64,000 bases of DNA from Sialis fuliginosa (GCA_961205875.1 OY540819.1:8124501-8188500), one strand, 5' to 3'. Positions 11,059-23,538 are shown, numbered from the stretch's first letter. Numbers and translations: made by a program. Notes: generated by a model not told the origin, from the sequence alone.

Positions 11059-13192
11059 CTTACGAGAACTAGCACCTTTGAAATATCAGGAAAACTAACA
11101 TGTTTAACATATTTTAAAGAAAATTAACATGTTTAAAATATGCAGTGAGTTATCAAAAATGCTAGATAACGTGGTGAGAAATAAAATGTGCTAATTTTCA
11201 TGGCAAAATATCATACATGCTAGTTTTCGTAAGAAATAAAACGTGCTAGTCTTAATAACGCAATTGAAATAATGTAATATTGTACTTGAAATATATAAAT
11301 TTTGTGAATTAAGTGTAAAAAAATGTAAATCAAGTAATTTGTCATAGTTAATAAACATTAATTAAAACAATTTTGTATTTTTATTTCATTAATCTTAATA
11401 TAAGAATATTTTATTTATTCCTTAATAATCCGTGATGTTTTATTGTGTCTGACATAATTTGTGCATTTAATTTTTTGTACAATAAAAAATATTGTTTAAC
11501 ATAATAAAACATCATGGGTTGTATAGGTTAGGTTTAATTTCAATAAACAGAAAACATATGTGGATTTCAAATATTCGTATACTGGTACATGATTGGTTCA
11601 GAGTATATATATTCCCAACCAATCAGAACCGTCGCACCTCTTAATGTCAAACGATGTTTCCAGTAAAATAACGTTGAGTGTCGCTTCTGTATATTTATTA
11701 TTCTGTGTTGTTAACTTCAAAAGTTTGAATCTGATATTGTTGCGTCATTCAAAGAATACCTTGAAATTATCAATAATTGTTTAATATTATTGTTACCAGA
11801 GCCCCCTCATGGGGGGCTGACTGGAGTCTAATCCTAGGGTCATGATTATTATTTTATTTATTCATTATTATTTGTAAAAAAAGTTCAATGAAAACCGTCA
11901 TATTACTTACACAACATTTTAGTTGTGCCAAAATTCAAAATAGTCTATTATAAAAACATCCACTAATTTATATAGGTACATACCTACATCTAATTTGTTT
12001 ATTTTTAAATCTTAATTATAATATTATTATTTATTTATTTTACATAATAAACTGCAAATACATCCACCGAGTATGTACCTACATTTTTTATTTTGCTAGA
12101 AATTCCGGTCTACATTAATAATTCTTTTATATGACATGTGTTTTTATGAACATTCCAATTTTCAAAATCGTGATATACATTTTACTCGGTATTTGGATCA
12201 CAAACATTGCATTCCATAATATTTTTTACACATGATCATGGGCGGTTTCTTGGTAGATACAAATATAATTTAGCGAAATCAATTTACCTGTTTCTAGAAT
12301 TCTTGCGATTATTCATATAATTATATTGAATACTAAAGCATCATCTTAATACTATTAAATTAACGTAATTGTATCGTTTTCCGCGTATTTTGTATTAAAA
12401 AAATATAATAAATGTTATTATAAAAAAGGTGTTCTCTGATTTGGAATTATTTAGTGTTAAATTGTTGTTTTATAAAGAAAAAAATTAAAATTTAGTTTTT
12501 TAGGAAAGGGCTAACTGCATATTGTTATAAACAAAACATATACTTTCAAAGTAATCAAATTATATTAAATATAAGGTAAACAAAAACATCTGGACGATTA
12601 CGTTAGTAATATTTGATTTTTATTAACTCAGTGGCGTAGTAATTATTTGGGGGGGGGGGGGGGGTAAATACATATATTTTTTTTCTAATTCTAATTTTTA
12701 TTCTAATTATCGTGGACTATGTGTAATAAATATTAAGTGGGAGCCGAAAAAAATACACAACGGAAAACAGAAACCTACGAAACCTGAATGTGCTTTCTGC
12801 CACAGAATAATACACTTTTGGCGCCTTTTAGGGATTTCAATACACTGGGTATGTGTCATTGAATGCACATGTGATATGTTTGTGGTATGTGACGATTGCT
12901 AAAAATGTCTTGTAAAGTTACCACGTGTTCAATAAATAATATAAATTAATGACAAATACTTATTTTGTGTGACTGTGTATAGTTGAGTACATTATCAAAT
13001 AAAAAGTTTATTCGTATTCAAAAGAGTGTGCTTCTGTATACACAAATACAAATTCAATTTCATAAGATCAAATCAATAATATAATATATAAGTATCTAAT
13101 AAAATAAATAAATTATAACAATATGAATATAATTAATAACCAATAAGATATTATATATACAAACAAGTCTTCCAGAAATAATAAAAGAAAAT
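11059..13192. other. AT-rich spacer with a small hairpin and a 16-G run
   Basis: No gene is supported. A 16-bp inverted repeat (TGATGTTTTATTGTGT at 11433, mate at 11499-11514, one mismatch) encloses about 50 bases. A run of 16 G is at 12649-12664 after GTGGCGTAGTAATTATTT, a phrase typical of degenerate insect repeats. The right end is the promoter and 5' UTR side of the zinc-finger gene at 13193; CTTCCAG near 13170 could be a splice acceptor. Confidence 0.45.
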
Positions 13193-14587
13193 ATGAATAA
13201 CTATGATAAAGATCATTTAGAAAACAAATATATAACTGTAACTGATTCTTTATTTATATCTGATGATAGATACATAAAAAAAGAAATAAATGAAGATATT
13301 ACAGTACCTGTTGAGAACACTACAAAATACAATAGTGTCTCTTTTGAACGATACAATAAAAAGTTGTTAAATAAAATCACAGTGAAAGATATTGATAAAT
13401 ATTTGAATTGTAAAGTGACTTTAGAGAAGATAGATTTTCAACAATATGAAAATACATGTTTTGTTTGTAAATTATGCCTTAAATTATTTACATTAAAGGA
13501 AAGCTTAAATAATCACTATAAAACAAATCATAATATCAAACGCAAATCTTCACGTAAGAAATATGCAAAATCTGTTGACAGTAATGATAAGAACTTATGT
13601 CGTATTTGTAATAAAACATTTAAAGTGAAAAATAATTTGAAACGCCATTTATTAATTCATATTGGAACTAAGTATAAATGTGATATATGTAGTAAATTTT
13701 TTTCAACTAAAGGAAATGTAAAATATCACAAAATATTGGTGCATAGTAAAGAAAGACCGTTCGAATGTCACATTTGTAAAAAGAGATTTAAATTTACATT
13801 TATATTAAAAAATCATATAAAAATACACTCCTTCGATAAACGATATGAATGTAAAATTTGCAATAAAAGATTTAATCAAGAAAAAAAACTTAAAGAACAT
13901 AAATTAATACATACAGAAAATCGTCCATTTAAATGTAATGAATGTGGAATGGGTTTTTTGAAAAATTCTCGATTGAAAACCCATCTTGCTACTCATACGG
14001 ATAGAGAAAAAGTCGAATGCGACGTATGTAAAAAATACTTTGTAAATAAATATAGTTTGAAAAAACATCAAGTAATTCATACAGTTAAAGACATTTTTAA
14101 GTGCGAAATCTGTGGAAAAACAACTAACAGAAAGGATTCTTTGAAACTACATATGAGAGTACATATAAATGATAAACCTTTTAAATGTGATATTTGCAAT
14201 ACAGGTTTTAAATACAGGAGTTACGTAAAAACACACAAATTGTATCATCATTCGGAAGAGAGGCCTCATAAATGTGAGATATGTGATAAAAATTTTAAAA
14301 CAAAAAGCATCTTAAGTGATCATAAGTTTACACATGTTGAAGAAAGCCGTTTTAAATGTGATATTTGTATTGAACAGTACCGACATATAAGTAATTTAAA
14401 ACTTCACAAATTAAAACATAATAGTATATTTAGATGTCGTAAATGTAAAAAGAATTTTAGTAAAGAAAGTCAATTAGAAACACATAATTGTCCTGCAACT
14501 GATGCATTCGAGTGTAAAATATGTAATAAAAACTACTCATCAAAAATATTTTTGATGAAGCATATGAGAAATCATTTAAGAGAGTAA
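13193..14587 (+). CDS. Multi-C2H2 zinc-finger protein, 13 fingers
   Basis: This is a single open exon of 464 aa. The first 90 or so residues have no finger and contain a KKEIN motif that resembles a SUMO acceptor. Twelve regular C2H2 fingers and one altered finger then run almost to the C-terminus, many joined by TGEKP-like linkers in diverged form (for example HTENRPF, HINDKPF, HSEERPH). The twelfth finger (FRCRKC then THNC) has Cys in place of the last His, giving a C2HC finger. There is no ZAD or KRAB domain. The role is presumably a nuclear nucleic-acid-binding regulator. The coding sequence is very AT-rich like its surroundings. An upstream non-coding exon is possible but not needed to complete the frame. 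Confidence 0.88.
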   Translation: MNNYDKDHLENKYITVTDSLFISDDRYIKKEINEDITVPVENTTKYNSVSFERYNKKLLNKITVKDIDKYLNCKVTLEKIDFQQYENTCFVCKLCLKLFTLKESLNNHYKTNHNIKRKSSRKKYAKSVDSNDKNLCRICNKTFKVKNNLKRHLLIHIGTKYKCDICSKFFSTKGNVKYHKILVHSKERPFECHICKKRFKFTFILKNHIKIHSFDKRYECKICNKRFNQEKKLKEHKLIHTENRPFKCNECGMGFLKNSRLKTHLATHTDREKVECDVCKKYFVNKYSLKKHQVIHTVKDIFKCEICGKTTNRKDSLKLHMRVHINDKPFKCDICNTGFKYRSYVKTHKLYHHSEERPHKCEICDKNFKTKSILSDHKFTHVEESRFKCDICIEQYRHISNLKLHKLKHNSIFRCRKCKKNFSKESQLETHNCPATDAFECKICNKNYSSKIFLMKHMRNHLRE

Positions 14588-14974
14588 TTATATTGATTTT
14601 ACTAAGAATATGCAGTATATCTCAAAACATTTTTTTATTTAAAATAGTTATATGAAACTTTCAGGGAATATATGAATCTCAACAATGAACAATTTTATAG
14701 TTATCAGATTTTTTACTCTTGCTTATACATATCAGTGTTCAAAATTGGAATTTAAATTGAAAAATATATCTTGTTACATTATTTTTAAAAAAATCAGTCT
14801 TGTAATTAATTAAATTTAAAATCCACTATACTTTTCAACAGATATCAAAACAATTTCTTTATTTTATCTTAAGTTTATAAATTATTGTTGTAATTTATAT
14901 TTTTAAGAGGACAGATTAGGGGCTCAAGATTTGCACCTACGCCTAAAACTATCATTTTTAAGGTGAAAGAATGT
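14588..14974. other. 3' flank of the 13-finger gene
   Basis: AT-rich probable 3' UTR and spacer. I see no frame or structured element before the repeat that starts near 14975. Confidence 0.4.
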
Positions 14975-15521
14975 TTTGTTTAGTAAGAGGAAGGTACAAC
15001 TCAATTTTTATTCAACCGATATTATTGAAATTTGGTCGGATGGTTGGGTCAGGTTTGAGGACGGTCCCATTTCAAAATCATCAAAATCGTGTGTAAGGGG
15101 GAGGGGTGACATTCCAAAATATTTATTTTTTCAAGATATCTCAAGAACTATACATTTAACGTGAAAATTTTATAGAATCTTTTTTGTAGAGCATTAAATT
15201 TCCTATAATATGGGTCTACAACCTTTGTTGTAAAATATTCCCTTACAAAGATTTATCTCAATTTATTTTAAAAATTCGTGTTTTGTTTTTCTGAATTGAC
15301 AAGTCAAAATATTAAAAATATACGAAAAAAGAATCAGGTGTGTCTTGAGAAAAATTTCGAACTAATATTTTTTAGTAAAATTGTATAAAAATTAAATGGG
15401 TAACCAATTCCAGGCAATTTATCTCAACATTATCGGTTTTTATTTAAATTGTTCAATAATTAACTACTTTTGAATTTAGCACGAGGAAGCACTGTGCATT
15501 TACTTGGCAGATGTTTTTTTT
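14975..15521 (+). repeat. Interspersed repeat family R, left copy
   Basis: It shares its body with the inverted copy at 16683-17395 and the same-orientation copy at 58871-59357. The order of blocks is CCGATATTATTGAAA, then the C-rich AAGGGGGAGGGGTGACA, TTTTTTCAAGATATCTCAAG, TTGTTGTAAAATATTCCCTT, and finally GCACGAGGAAG with GTGCATTTACTTGGCAGATG. All three copies lose similarity just after the last block, which marks one end of the element. The plus-strand frame 14976-15164 is not coding. Confidence 0.8.
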
Positions 15522-16682
15522 ATTATTCACTTGTATAACCTACTGTGTCTTCTGGCCAGGAATTATTTTAAGGACATTTTATAAGTTCTAATTTAGAACT
15601 GCACAATTAGAACTTTTGAGACAAATCAAAATTTTAAAAATTCTCAATAATAATAAAAGAGCTTTTTTTCGTAAGTGCAATTGAATGACCTTATTTATCC
15701 TTGAGTACTGCACAAAATTACTTTTCAATTTTAGAACTGTACAAACCCCTGATTCTGGTTATAACATTAATTAGTAGATTTTAGAATTAAGAAGAAATTA
15801 TCATTAGCAAAACAGCAGGGGATTTACAAAAACATTTGCATATTCTTATTAACTAAAATAGTCCAAATTAGATCGTTAGTTATGTATGTACGTCATCAAA
15901 ATTTAACCAGTGGCATTAGAACGTTTTTACATCATGAGGGTGGGATATTTTTTAATTTCAAATGTTCCATCGCCACTTTATGATCAATTTTTATAACATA
16001 ATAATATATTATAAATACCTACATATGTATAAGCAATAATATAATTTTGATAGTTTTTAGAATTTTTATATTGATGGAACTTCAATTTAACTTAAGACCC
16101 TATAATTAATTTAGGATATATAATAATTAAATTAGAGTAGGACCGTAATAAGGAAAATGTGCAATTTATATTTTATAATAAAAATACCGACGACACGAAA
16201 ACTACTGAATCGACTTTTATGAAATTGTTAAAAAATTTATATTTTGGTTAGTCTAAAATTTCGTGTGAAAAGCAAAAAAACCATAGTGTTATTTGATTCA
16301 AAATTAAAACCAGAAGAAAATACTGAAAATAATAAATTAAAAATGGAAAAGCTCATTTAACAGCACTGTGGACATAAGCGGCAGAATCTTTATATGTATA
16401 TACATCATATGAGGGAGCAACACGAGCAAAAATGTATTATTAAAGGAGAGCGATTGCCCTCTATGCGTCCCCCGTTTCGCCGCCACTGAATTCAATATGC
16501 ATATTTTATTTTTCATTAATTTATTTCTGCAAAACAAAACAAAAAATCGCAAAATTAGGACAGTTATTATATCAATGTAGTATGTAATTTGATACAATTT
16601 AAAGCTATGTTCACACTGCAACTGATATACGGTGCTAAATATTTTCATTGTTACTAACAATAAAATAATAAAACCTCTTTCG
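15522..16682. other. Spacer between inverted repeat copies
   Basis: AT-rich, no gene. Near 16440-16490 there is a GC-richer phrase (GTCCCCCGTTTCGCCGCCACTG) typical of degraded insect repeats. The minus-strand frame 16337-16783 overlaps the repeat and is not convincing. Confidence 0.4.
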
Positions 16683-17395
16683 ACATATAAAAACATCTGC
16701 CAAGTAAATGCACAGTGCTTCCTCGTGCAAAATTCACTAAAACCGATAGTGTTCAGATAAATTGCCTGGCATTGGTTAACCATTTAATTTTTATACAAAT
16801 TTTACTAAAAAATCTTAGTTCGAATTTTTTCTTAAAACGCACCTGAATATTTTTTCATATATTTTTAATTTTTTGACAATTTCAATCTAAATCTAAATAT
16901 ATGCAAATGTCAAAATGACATTTAAAACGTCAAAGTGACATTTAAAACGTCAAAGTGACATTTAAAACGTCAAAATGACACTTAATATATCCAATCAAAT
17001 ATCAATTTAGAAAAACAAAACACGAATTTTAAAAATTAATTTAGATAAATCTTTGTAAGGGAATATTTTACAACAAACGTAGTAGACCCATATTATAGGA
17101 AATTTAATTCTCTACAAAAAATATTCTATAAAATTTTCTCGTAACATGTGTCGTTCTTGAGATATCTTGAAAAAAGAAATATTTTGGGGTGTCACCCCTC
17201 CCCCTTACACACGATTTTGATGATTTTGAAATGGGACCGTCCTCAAACCAAACCCAACCATCCGACCAAGTTTCAATAATATCGGTTCAGTGGTTCATGA
17301 GTTATGCGTGTGACAAGGATTCAGGGGACAGACGGACGGACGGACGGACGGACAGACAGACACGGAACGAAAAGTGTTTGTCTTGACGTGAAACG
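16683..17395 (-). repeat. Interspersed repeat family R, inverted copy
   Basis: Reverse complement of the 14975 copy, and the fullest version of the outer end. That end includes the phrase ATGAGTTATGCGTGTGACAA and a GACG/GACA tetranucleotide run (17327-17363). With the left copy it makes arms of 500-600 bases around 1.16 kb. Inside, replacing part of the family body, is a four-unit 20-bp tandem array at 16909-16980. Confidence 0.8.
16909..16980. repeat. 20-bp tandem repeat, about 3.6 units, each with a GTCA-AAR-TGAC core
   Basis: The unit is GTCAAARTGACATTTAAAAC. Each unit carries a palindromic GTCA/TGAC core separated by three bases, so the array is a row of evenly spaced dyads (spacing 20 bp, about two helical turns). 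It lies inside the inverted family R copy and is absent from the other two copies. Confidence 0.85.
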
Positions 17396-18319
17396 GATAA
17401 ATAAATTTAAAATTTTGAAATTGGAGAACTTTTTTTTTGTCTCAATCTGAAACGATCACATAGCTTCTCGTATCTTCGATATTGCGAGGAGCAAAAAGTA
17501 TAATTTGATAAAATGATTATTATATTTATATTATAATGTTAATTTTAAATTTAGTAATTATAATTGTTATTGTTTCCAAGGGTGGTGGTAATTTTTTTTT
17601 CGAATATTTTTAACCAAATCAATTTTATTTAATGATAAGTTTACGTTTATTGTTATTTTAATTTGTTTACAAATATTATTATATAATTTGATAAAACGAA
17701 AAAAAAATGTCAACAATCAATAATCAACAATGAAACAAATACAAAATCGCTAAGCGCGCTTGTGTCAATTAATAAATTCAACAATTGAATGACCGACAGT
17801 TTCAAAAATACTGCACCGGTGTGAACGCGGTCTAACAGATCCGGGTAGAGCAGAAACAAAGCCGTGGGACCCGGACCTCGACCACCAGGTAAAAGCGGTG
17901 GAGATGATAAAGAAAATATCAACCCGTCCCTGACCAGTAATAACTCGACTTTCATTCGAACATGGTCCATTGTTGAAGAAAACGCGTTCTGTTTATAAAC
18001 GTGCTCGATATCATCTTCATACTTTACCGCGTGATTGATTATTGTTTACGTTTTGTGTGTTGTATTTTTTTGTGATGATTTTTGTTTCGAGACTAATTAT
18101 TTTCTTTTTTTGAAATAAAATAATTGGAATGTTATTGTTGTAAATATCAAGATAATTAGTTTAATTGTTGATTTTATTTTAATAAAAAAACAACGCAATA
18201 AAAAGTGGTTTTCTGTTGTTGATCTTTTTTTACAGTCCATGATTAATTATCGTGTTGAAGAATTTAAAGTATAACAACAAATAATGAATAAGTCGAGTAT
18301 TCATTAACACGAAAAACAA
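17396..18319. other. Upstream region of the chitin-binding gene
   Basis: Presumed promoter and 5' UTR side of the small signal-peptide exon at 18320. A GC-richer block at 17800-17970 contains an 86-codon minus-strand frame with no recognisable motif, which I do not call a gene. Otherwise AT-rich. Confidence 0.4.
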
Positions 18320-18353
18320 ATGAAAATGTTGTTAGTTGCTGTTTTTCTCATAG
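18320..18353 (+). CDS. Signal-peptide exon (exon 1) of the chitin-binding protein
   Basis: ATG and ten further codons give MKMLLVAVFLI plus one base, then a consensus donor (GTAAGA). Joined in phase 1 to exon 2 at 27758, the N-terminus becomes MKMLLVAVFLIGVQQIHTSD. That is a typical short signal peptide in exactly the position needed for the secreted domain array, and exon 2 has no start codon of its own. The join skips 9.4 kb of repeat-rich intron. The evidence is phase match plus biological sense; a transcript would settle it. Confidence 0.65.
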
Positions 18354-20211
18354 GTAAGACAATAATATGTAATTATCAATGTTAATGAACATTAAAATAA
18401 TCACATTAAAGTTGTTACGTAACTGTGTTCTTAAAAAAAACTCATCAAAATATATGTATATTTCTTTTAAATTAATAATAATTAGGTATATAGAAAAATA
18501 TCCTTGGATTTCCTGTTTGAGTGTTTAATTATTCAGAAAAACTGTGTCCTGTTTTCAGGGCCGGATCAATAATTTTATTGATATTAAGTAATATTAAATA
18601 ATTTGTGTATAGCTCAATTCGAGGTGATAGAGCTAATTACTATAAGCGCCGATTTCACAGGAGTATATAAGTATATCCCCATGCTAACTTAATAAATTAT
18701 AAAATTAATCGTAGCAGGGAAGGGTGATTTTATTTAAAATTTTGAATATTTTAATGGGGCGTAATACACTCATGGTGAGGAAGGTTAAGGTTAAGAATTT
18801 GGCAATATACATAATTTACCCCCTCCCCCGTTTTTTTTTTTGGTGCGTCGCTGCTATGATGGTACCCTTGCTTGTGAATAGCCACCCTAAAAAAATCTGG
18901 TTACGCCACTGGGTCGAGCGGAAATTTTAATTTTTATAAGTATTTTTTCTTGCTGTTTTTTTGGTTTAAAAAAATTATATCGTTAATTTTTTTTTATTAT
19001 TAGAGTAAAGAAATGTATTATTTATGGTCGACTTGATGAACTGATCGTCTCAGAAGGAGGGTCTAGGGCGTCAGACTTGCAAAGGCCGGCTCTGCATCCT
19101 TCACATCTGCTTAAGCTGGTCCTGTTAGTACGAATTTGCGTACGCTGAAGATCAAACTATCCAATATTTACATACAAAAAATTACCATTCAATTAATGCA
19201 AAGACTTTTACTTTCCAACAAAAAATAAATTCACGTTTGGTCATTTAAAATTCCCATAACATCACGTACATATGCAAAAACAAAATACACATCATTCCAA
19301 AATAAACATACATCGAGATACCTGAGTGTATCAGTCAGGGCCGAATTAACACACAATAAGTAAAAAATTGTAGATCAAATATCAAACATCAAAACAGTTT
19401 ATAAAACTGAAACTCGATCAACGTTTTCATCAAGCAAAATCTTTAAATATTTCTATACAAATACATTGATTCTTAAATACGTTAATGACAGTGGTGGAGT
19501 AAGGTACGTGGTGGGGGGGATGAGGTAGAATAGCTTGATGAGGATTAAAAAGTGACATGAACATTAAAAAAAGGTATTTACAAACTGCAGGAGGGCGCAC
19601 AAATAATATTTAGAGGGCAAATTGAACTGAAAACGAAAAAATATCATTATTACACCAACGACGTGGGGGGGGGAGTTATAACTAACATTCCGCCCCGAAT
19701 ATCAACCTTCCTTAGTTCGCCACGAAATTTTAAAGGAGAAATTGGATCCAAATTGAAAGATTCATATTTTTGTGTACCGGAGTTCTACAAGGATTTGAGT
19801 GCGTTTCCGAAATTTGCCATCAGTCATTAACTTTTAATATTTTTACTGAGTTTATGATGACTCTTACCAAAATTACAATGTTTATAACATACAATATCGT
19901 CGTTCATTCCTGAGGATGTATCAATCAATTGAGGGGTTTGCAGCAACAACGAGTTAACTCCATTTTTAGGCCAAACAGAGTTAACAACTGTTTATTGGGG
20001 GAAAAAAATTATTATTTCGTTTGGTTCAACAAAGTTACCTACCGTTGATAGTTCTCAAGGTATCCGTTAGAATTCATTCGCTTGGGTCAAAATGGAGTTA
20101 ACTCCAGAAGCTAACTCTTTTTTTTGGGCTTAGAATTTAGTTAGTATACTCGTTACTGTGTTCTTTCTTGAAATAAACCAATTTTCTTGAAAATTGTTCT
20201 TATTCAATGCT

Positions 20212-23200
20212 GGGTCATTCCATATAAAATCATCAAGGTGCTGAAGTTGCACCATTTTTAATTTTGATGAAAGTTTAATCAGTTGTTATTATACTTATTA
20301 GATAGCAGAAACTGTACTTAGAAAAATTTTAATGGCCATAATTCGGGGGTGGTGACCGTTTTACCCTCTTAAGATATGAAGATTTCGTCGATTTTCAACG
20401 TTTTTTCAACTCGCTATAGCACGCGTTCTAATAAAGCAATTACAACGAGCTTAATGTCATTTGAAAGACTAAAGAATCTAGTTTCAATTGATCTAGCACA
20501 ATTTAAAGTTTAAATTATTTTTTTTTTAGATAGAGGCTTTTCAAATTTATTAATAAAATTGTCATTTTTTCTATTTTTCGAAATTTATTGTGGCTCTAAG
20601 GTTAAACTGAGAAAGCTATAATTATGTGTAAGTTATGTTCATTTATAGTACTCAGTACCCACAAAAAATCAGCTTGATTGATGCACATCTTTTATTAAAA
20701 AAATTTAGTTAAATATCGCAAAAATCACGAAAACACCAAAATCAGCTGTTTTCGAAGCAAAAAAAAGTTATGTGGGGGACGAGATAAAATTCTAAATTTT
20801 TTTTTACAAATGCTCTAAATAGTTATCTTTGAAGGCCTTATAGATTCGTTTTGTTATTTTCATTTTTATAGCAATCAGAATTTTTTTTTAAATTTAAAAA
20901 AATACAAAAACTTCAAAAACGGTTATTTTTAAACATAATACAAAAATATGTTGGGTACGAGATAGAATTCTGAATTTTTTTTTACAAATGCTCTAAATAG
21001 TTATCTTTGAAGGTCTTAATGATTCGGTTTGTTATTTTCATTTTTATAGCAACCAGAATTTTTTATTTAAATTTAAAAAAATACGAAAACTTCAAAAACG
21101 GTTATTTTTTAAACAATACAAAAATATGTTGGGCACGAGATAGAATTCTGAATTTTTTTTTTACAAATGCTCTAAATAGTTATCTTTGATAGCCTTATAG
21201 ATTCGTTTTGTTATTTTCATTTTTATAGCAACCAGAATTTTTTTTTGAATTTAAAAAAATACGAAAACTTTAAAAACGGTTATTTTTAAACATAATACAA
21301 AAATATGTTGGGCACGAGATAGAATTCTGAATTTTTTTTTACAAATGCTCTAAATAGTTATCTTTGAAGGCCTTATAGATTCGTTTTGTTATTTTCATTT
21401 TTATAGCAACCAGAATTTTTTTTTAAATTTAAAAAAATTCGAAAACTTCAAAAACGGTTATTTTTAAACATAATACAAAAATATGTTGGGTACGAGATAG
21501 AATTCTGAATTTTTTTTTACAAATGCTTTTAATAGTTATCTTTGATGGCCTTATAGATTCGTTATGTTATTTTCATTTTTATAGCAACTAGAATTTTTTT
21601 TTTAATTTTAAAAAATACGAAAACTTTAAAAACGGTTATTTTTAAACATAATACAAAAATATGTTGGGCACGAGATAGAATTCTGAATTTTTTTTTACAA
21701 ATGCTCTAAATAGTTATCTTTGAAGGCCTTATAGATTCGTTTTGTTATTTTCATTTTTATAGCAACCAGAATTTTTTTTTAAATTTAAAAAAATTCGAAA
21801 ACTTCAAAAACGGTTATTTTTAAACATAATACAAAAATATGTTGGGTACGAGATAGAATTCTGAATTTTTTTTTACAATTGCTCTAAATAGTTATCTTTG
21901 ATGGCCTTATAGATTCGTTTTGTTATTTTCATTTTTATAGCAACTAGAATTTTTTTTTAAATTTAAAAAAATACGAAAACTTTAAAAACGGTTATTTTTA
22001 AACATAATACAAAAATATGTTGGGCACGAGATAGAATTCTGAATTTTTTTTTACAAATGCTCTAAATAGTTATCTTTGAAGGCCTTATAGATTCGTTTTG
22101 TTATTTTCATTTTTATAGCAACCAGAATTTTTTATTTAAATTTAAAAAAATACGAAAACTTCAAAAACAGCTATTTTTTAAACAATACAAAAATATGTTG
22201 GGTACGAGATAGAATTCTGAATTTTTTTTTACAAATGCTCTAAATAGTTATCTTTGAATGCCTTATAGATTCGTTTTGTTATTTTCATTTTTATAGCAAC
22301 CAGAATTTTTTTTTTTAATTTAAACAAATACGAAAACTTCGAAAACGGCTATTTTTAAACAATACAAAAATATGTTGGGCACGAGATAGAATTTTGAATT
22401 TTTTTTTATAATTGCTTTAAGTAATTAACTTTAAAGGCCAATTGGCTTTTTCTTGTTATTTTCATTTTTCTAGTCACCAGACTTTTTTTAGATCCTTCAA
22501 AAATTCTGGTTGCTATAAAAATGAAAATAACAAAACGAATCTATAAGGCTATCAAAGATAACTATTTAGAGCATTTGTAAAAAAAAAATTCAGAATTCTA
22601 TCTCGTGCCCAACATATTTTTGTATTGTTTAAAAAATAACCGTTTTTGAAGTTTTCGTATTTTTTTAAATTTAAATAAAAAATTCTGGTTGCTATAAAAA
22701 TGAAAATAACAAATCGAATCATTAAGGCCTTCAAAGATAACTATTTAGAGCATTTGTAAAAAAAAATTCAGAATTCTATCTCGTACCCAACATATTTTTG
22801 TATTATGTTTAAAAATAACCGTTTTTGATGTTTTCGTATTTTTTTAAATTTAAAAAAAAAATCTGGTTGCTATATAAATGAAAATAACAAAACGAATCTA
22901 TAAGGCCTTCAAAGATAACTATTTAGAGCATTTGTAAAAAAAAATTCAGAATTTTATCTCGTCCCCCACATAACTTTTTTTTGCTTCGAAAACAGCTGAT
23001 TTTGGTGTTTTCGTGATTTTTGCGATATTTAACTAAATTTTTTTAATAAAAGATGTGCATCAATCAAGCTGATTTTTTGTGGGTACTGAGTACTATAAAT
23101 GAACATAACTTACACATAATTATAGCTTTCTCAGTTTAACCTTAGAGCCACAATAAATTTCGAAAAATAGAAAAAATGACAATTTTATTAATAAATTTGA

Positions 23201-23538
23201 AAAGCCTCTATCTACAAAAAAAATAATTTAAACTTTAAATTGTGCTAGATCAATTGAAACTAGATTCTTTAGTCTTTTAAATGACATTAAGCTCGTTGTA
23301 ATTGCTTTATTAAAACGTGTGCTATAGCGAGTTGAAAAAACGTTGAAAATCGACGAAATCTTCATATCTTAAGAGGGTAAAACGGTCACCACCCCCGAAC
23401 TATGGCCATTAAAATTTTTCTAAGTACAGTTTCTGCTATCTAATAAGTATAATAACAACTGATTAAACTTTCATCAAAATTAAAAATGGTGCAACTTCTA
23501 TATTTTAATAAATTTGATGATTATAAATGGAATGACTC
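20212..23538. mobile_element. Foldback element, 3.3 kb, with about 1-kb inverted arms and an internal 178-bp satellite
   Basis: The ends read RGTCATTCCAT on both sides. The left arm (20212 to about 21240) and right arm (about 22500 to 23538) are close reverse complements over about 1 kb. This includes a unique outer part of roughly 600 bases and about three satellite units per arm. Direct satellite units fill the centre. Long terminal inverted repeats with internal tandem repeats are the classic build of foldback (FB-type) elements. No transposase is visible. The 60-codon frames at 21007-21189 (+) and 22552-22734 (-) are mirror images of one another made by the palindrome. Confidence 0.85.
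20790..22985. repeat. 178-bp tandem satellite: about nine direct units, then about three inverted units
   Basis: The phrase TTATCTTTGA recurs at 20823, 21001, 21180, 21358, 21536, 21714, 21892, 22070 and 22248, a spacing of 178 or 179 bases throughout. A decayed unit follows near 22425. At about 22500 the orientation flips, and reverse-complement units continue to about 22985. Each unit contains TTTTCATTTTTATAGCAACC, a poly-T run, an AAACGGTTATTTTTAAAC box and GAGATAGAATTCTGAA. Confidence 0.9.

Noticed and set aside
16337-16783. 148-codon minus-strand frame, one of the longer unassigned frames
   Set aside because: It overlaps the inverted family R copy and the GC-rich repeat debris. The peptide shows no domain and is not preserved in the other copies.
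16909-16980. Regular short repeats that might suggest a CRISPR-like array
   Set aside because: Units are directly adjacent with no spacers, and the genome is eukaryotic. It is a simple tandem repeat.
17710-17970. 86-codon minus-strand frame in a GC-richer block
   Set aside because: No motif, no splice partners, and it lies in the presumed promoter of the chitin-binding gene.
21007-22734. Two 60-codon frames (21007-21189 plus, 22552-22734 minus) with virtually the same peptide
   Set aside because: They are the same satellite sequence on the two arms of the foldback. Identity follows from the DNA palindrome, and the peptide is just AT-rich codons.
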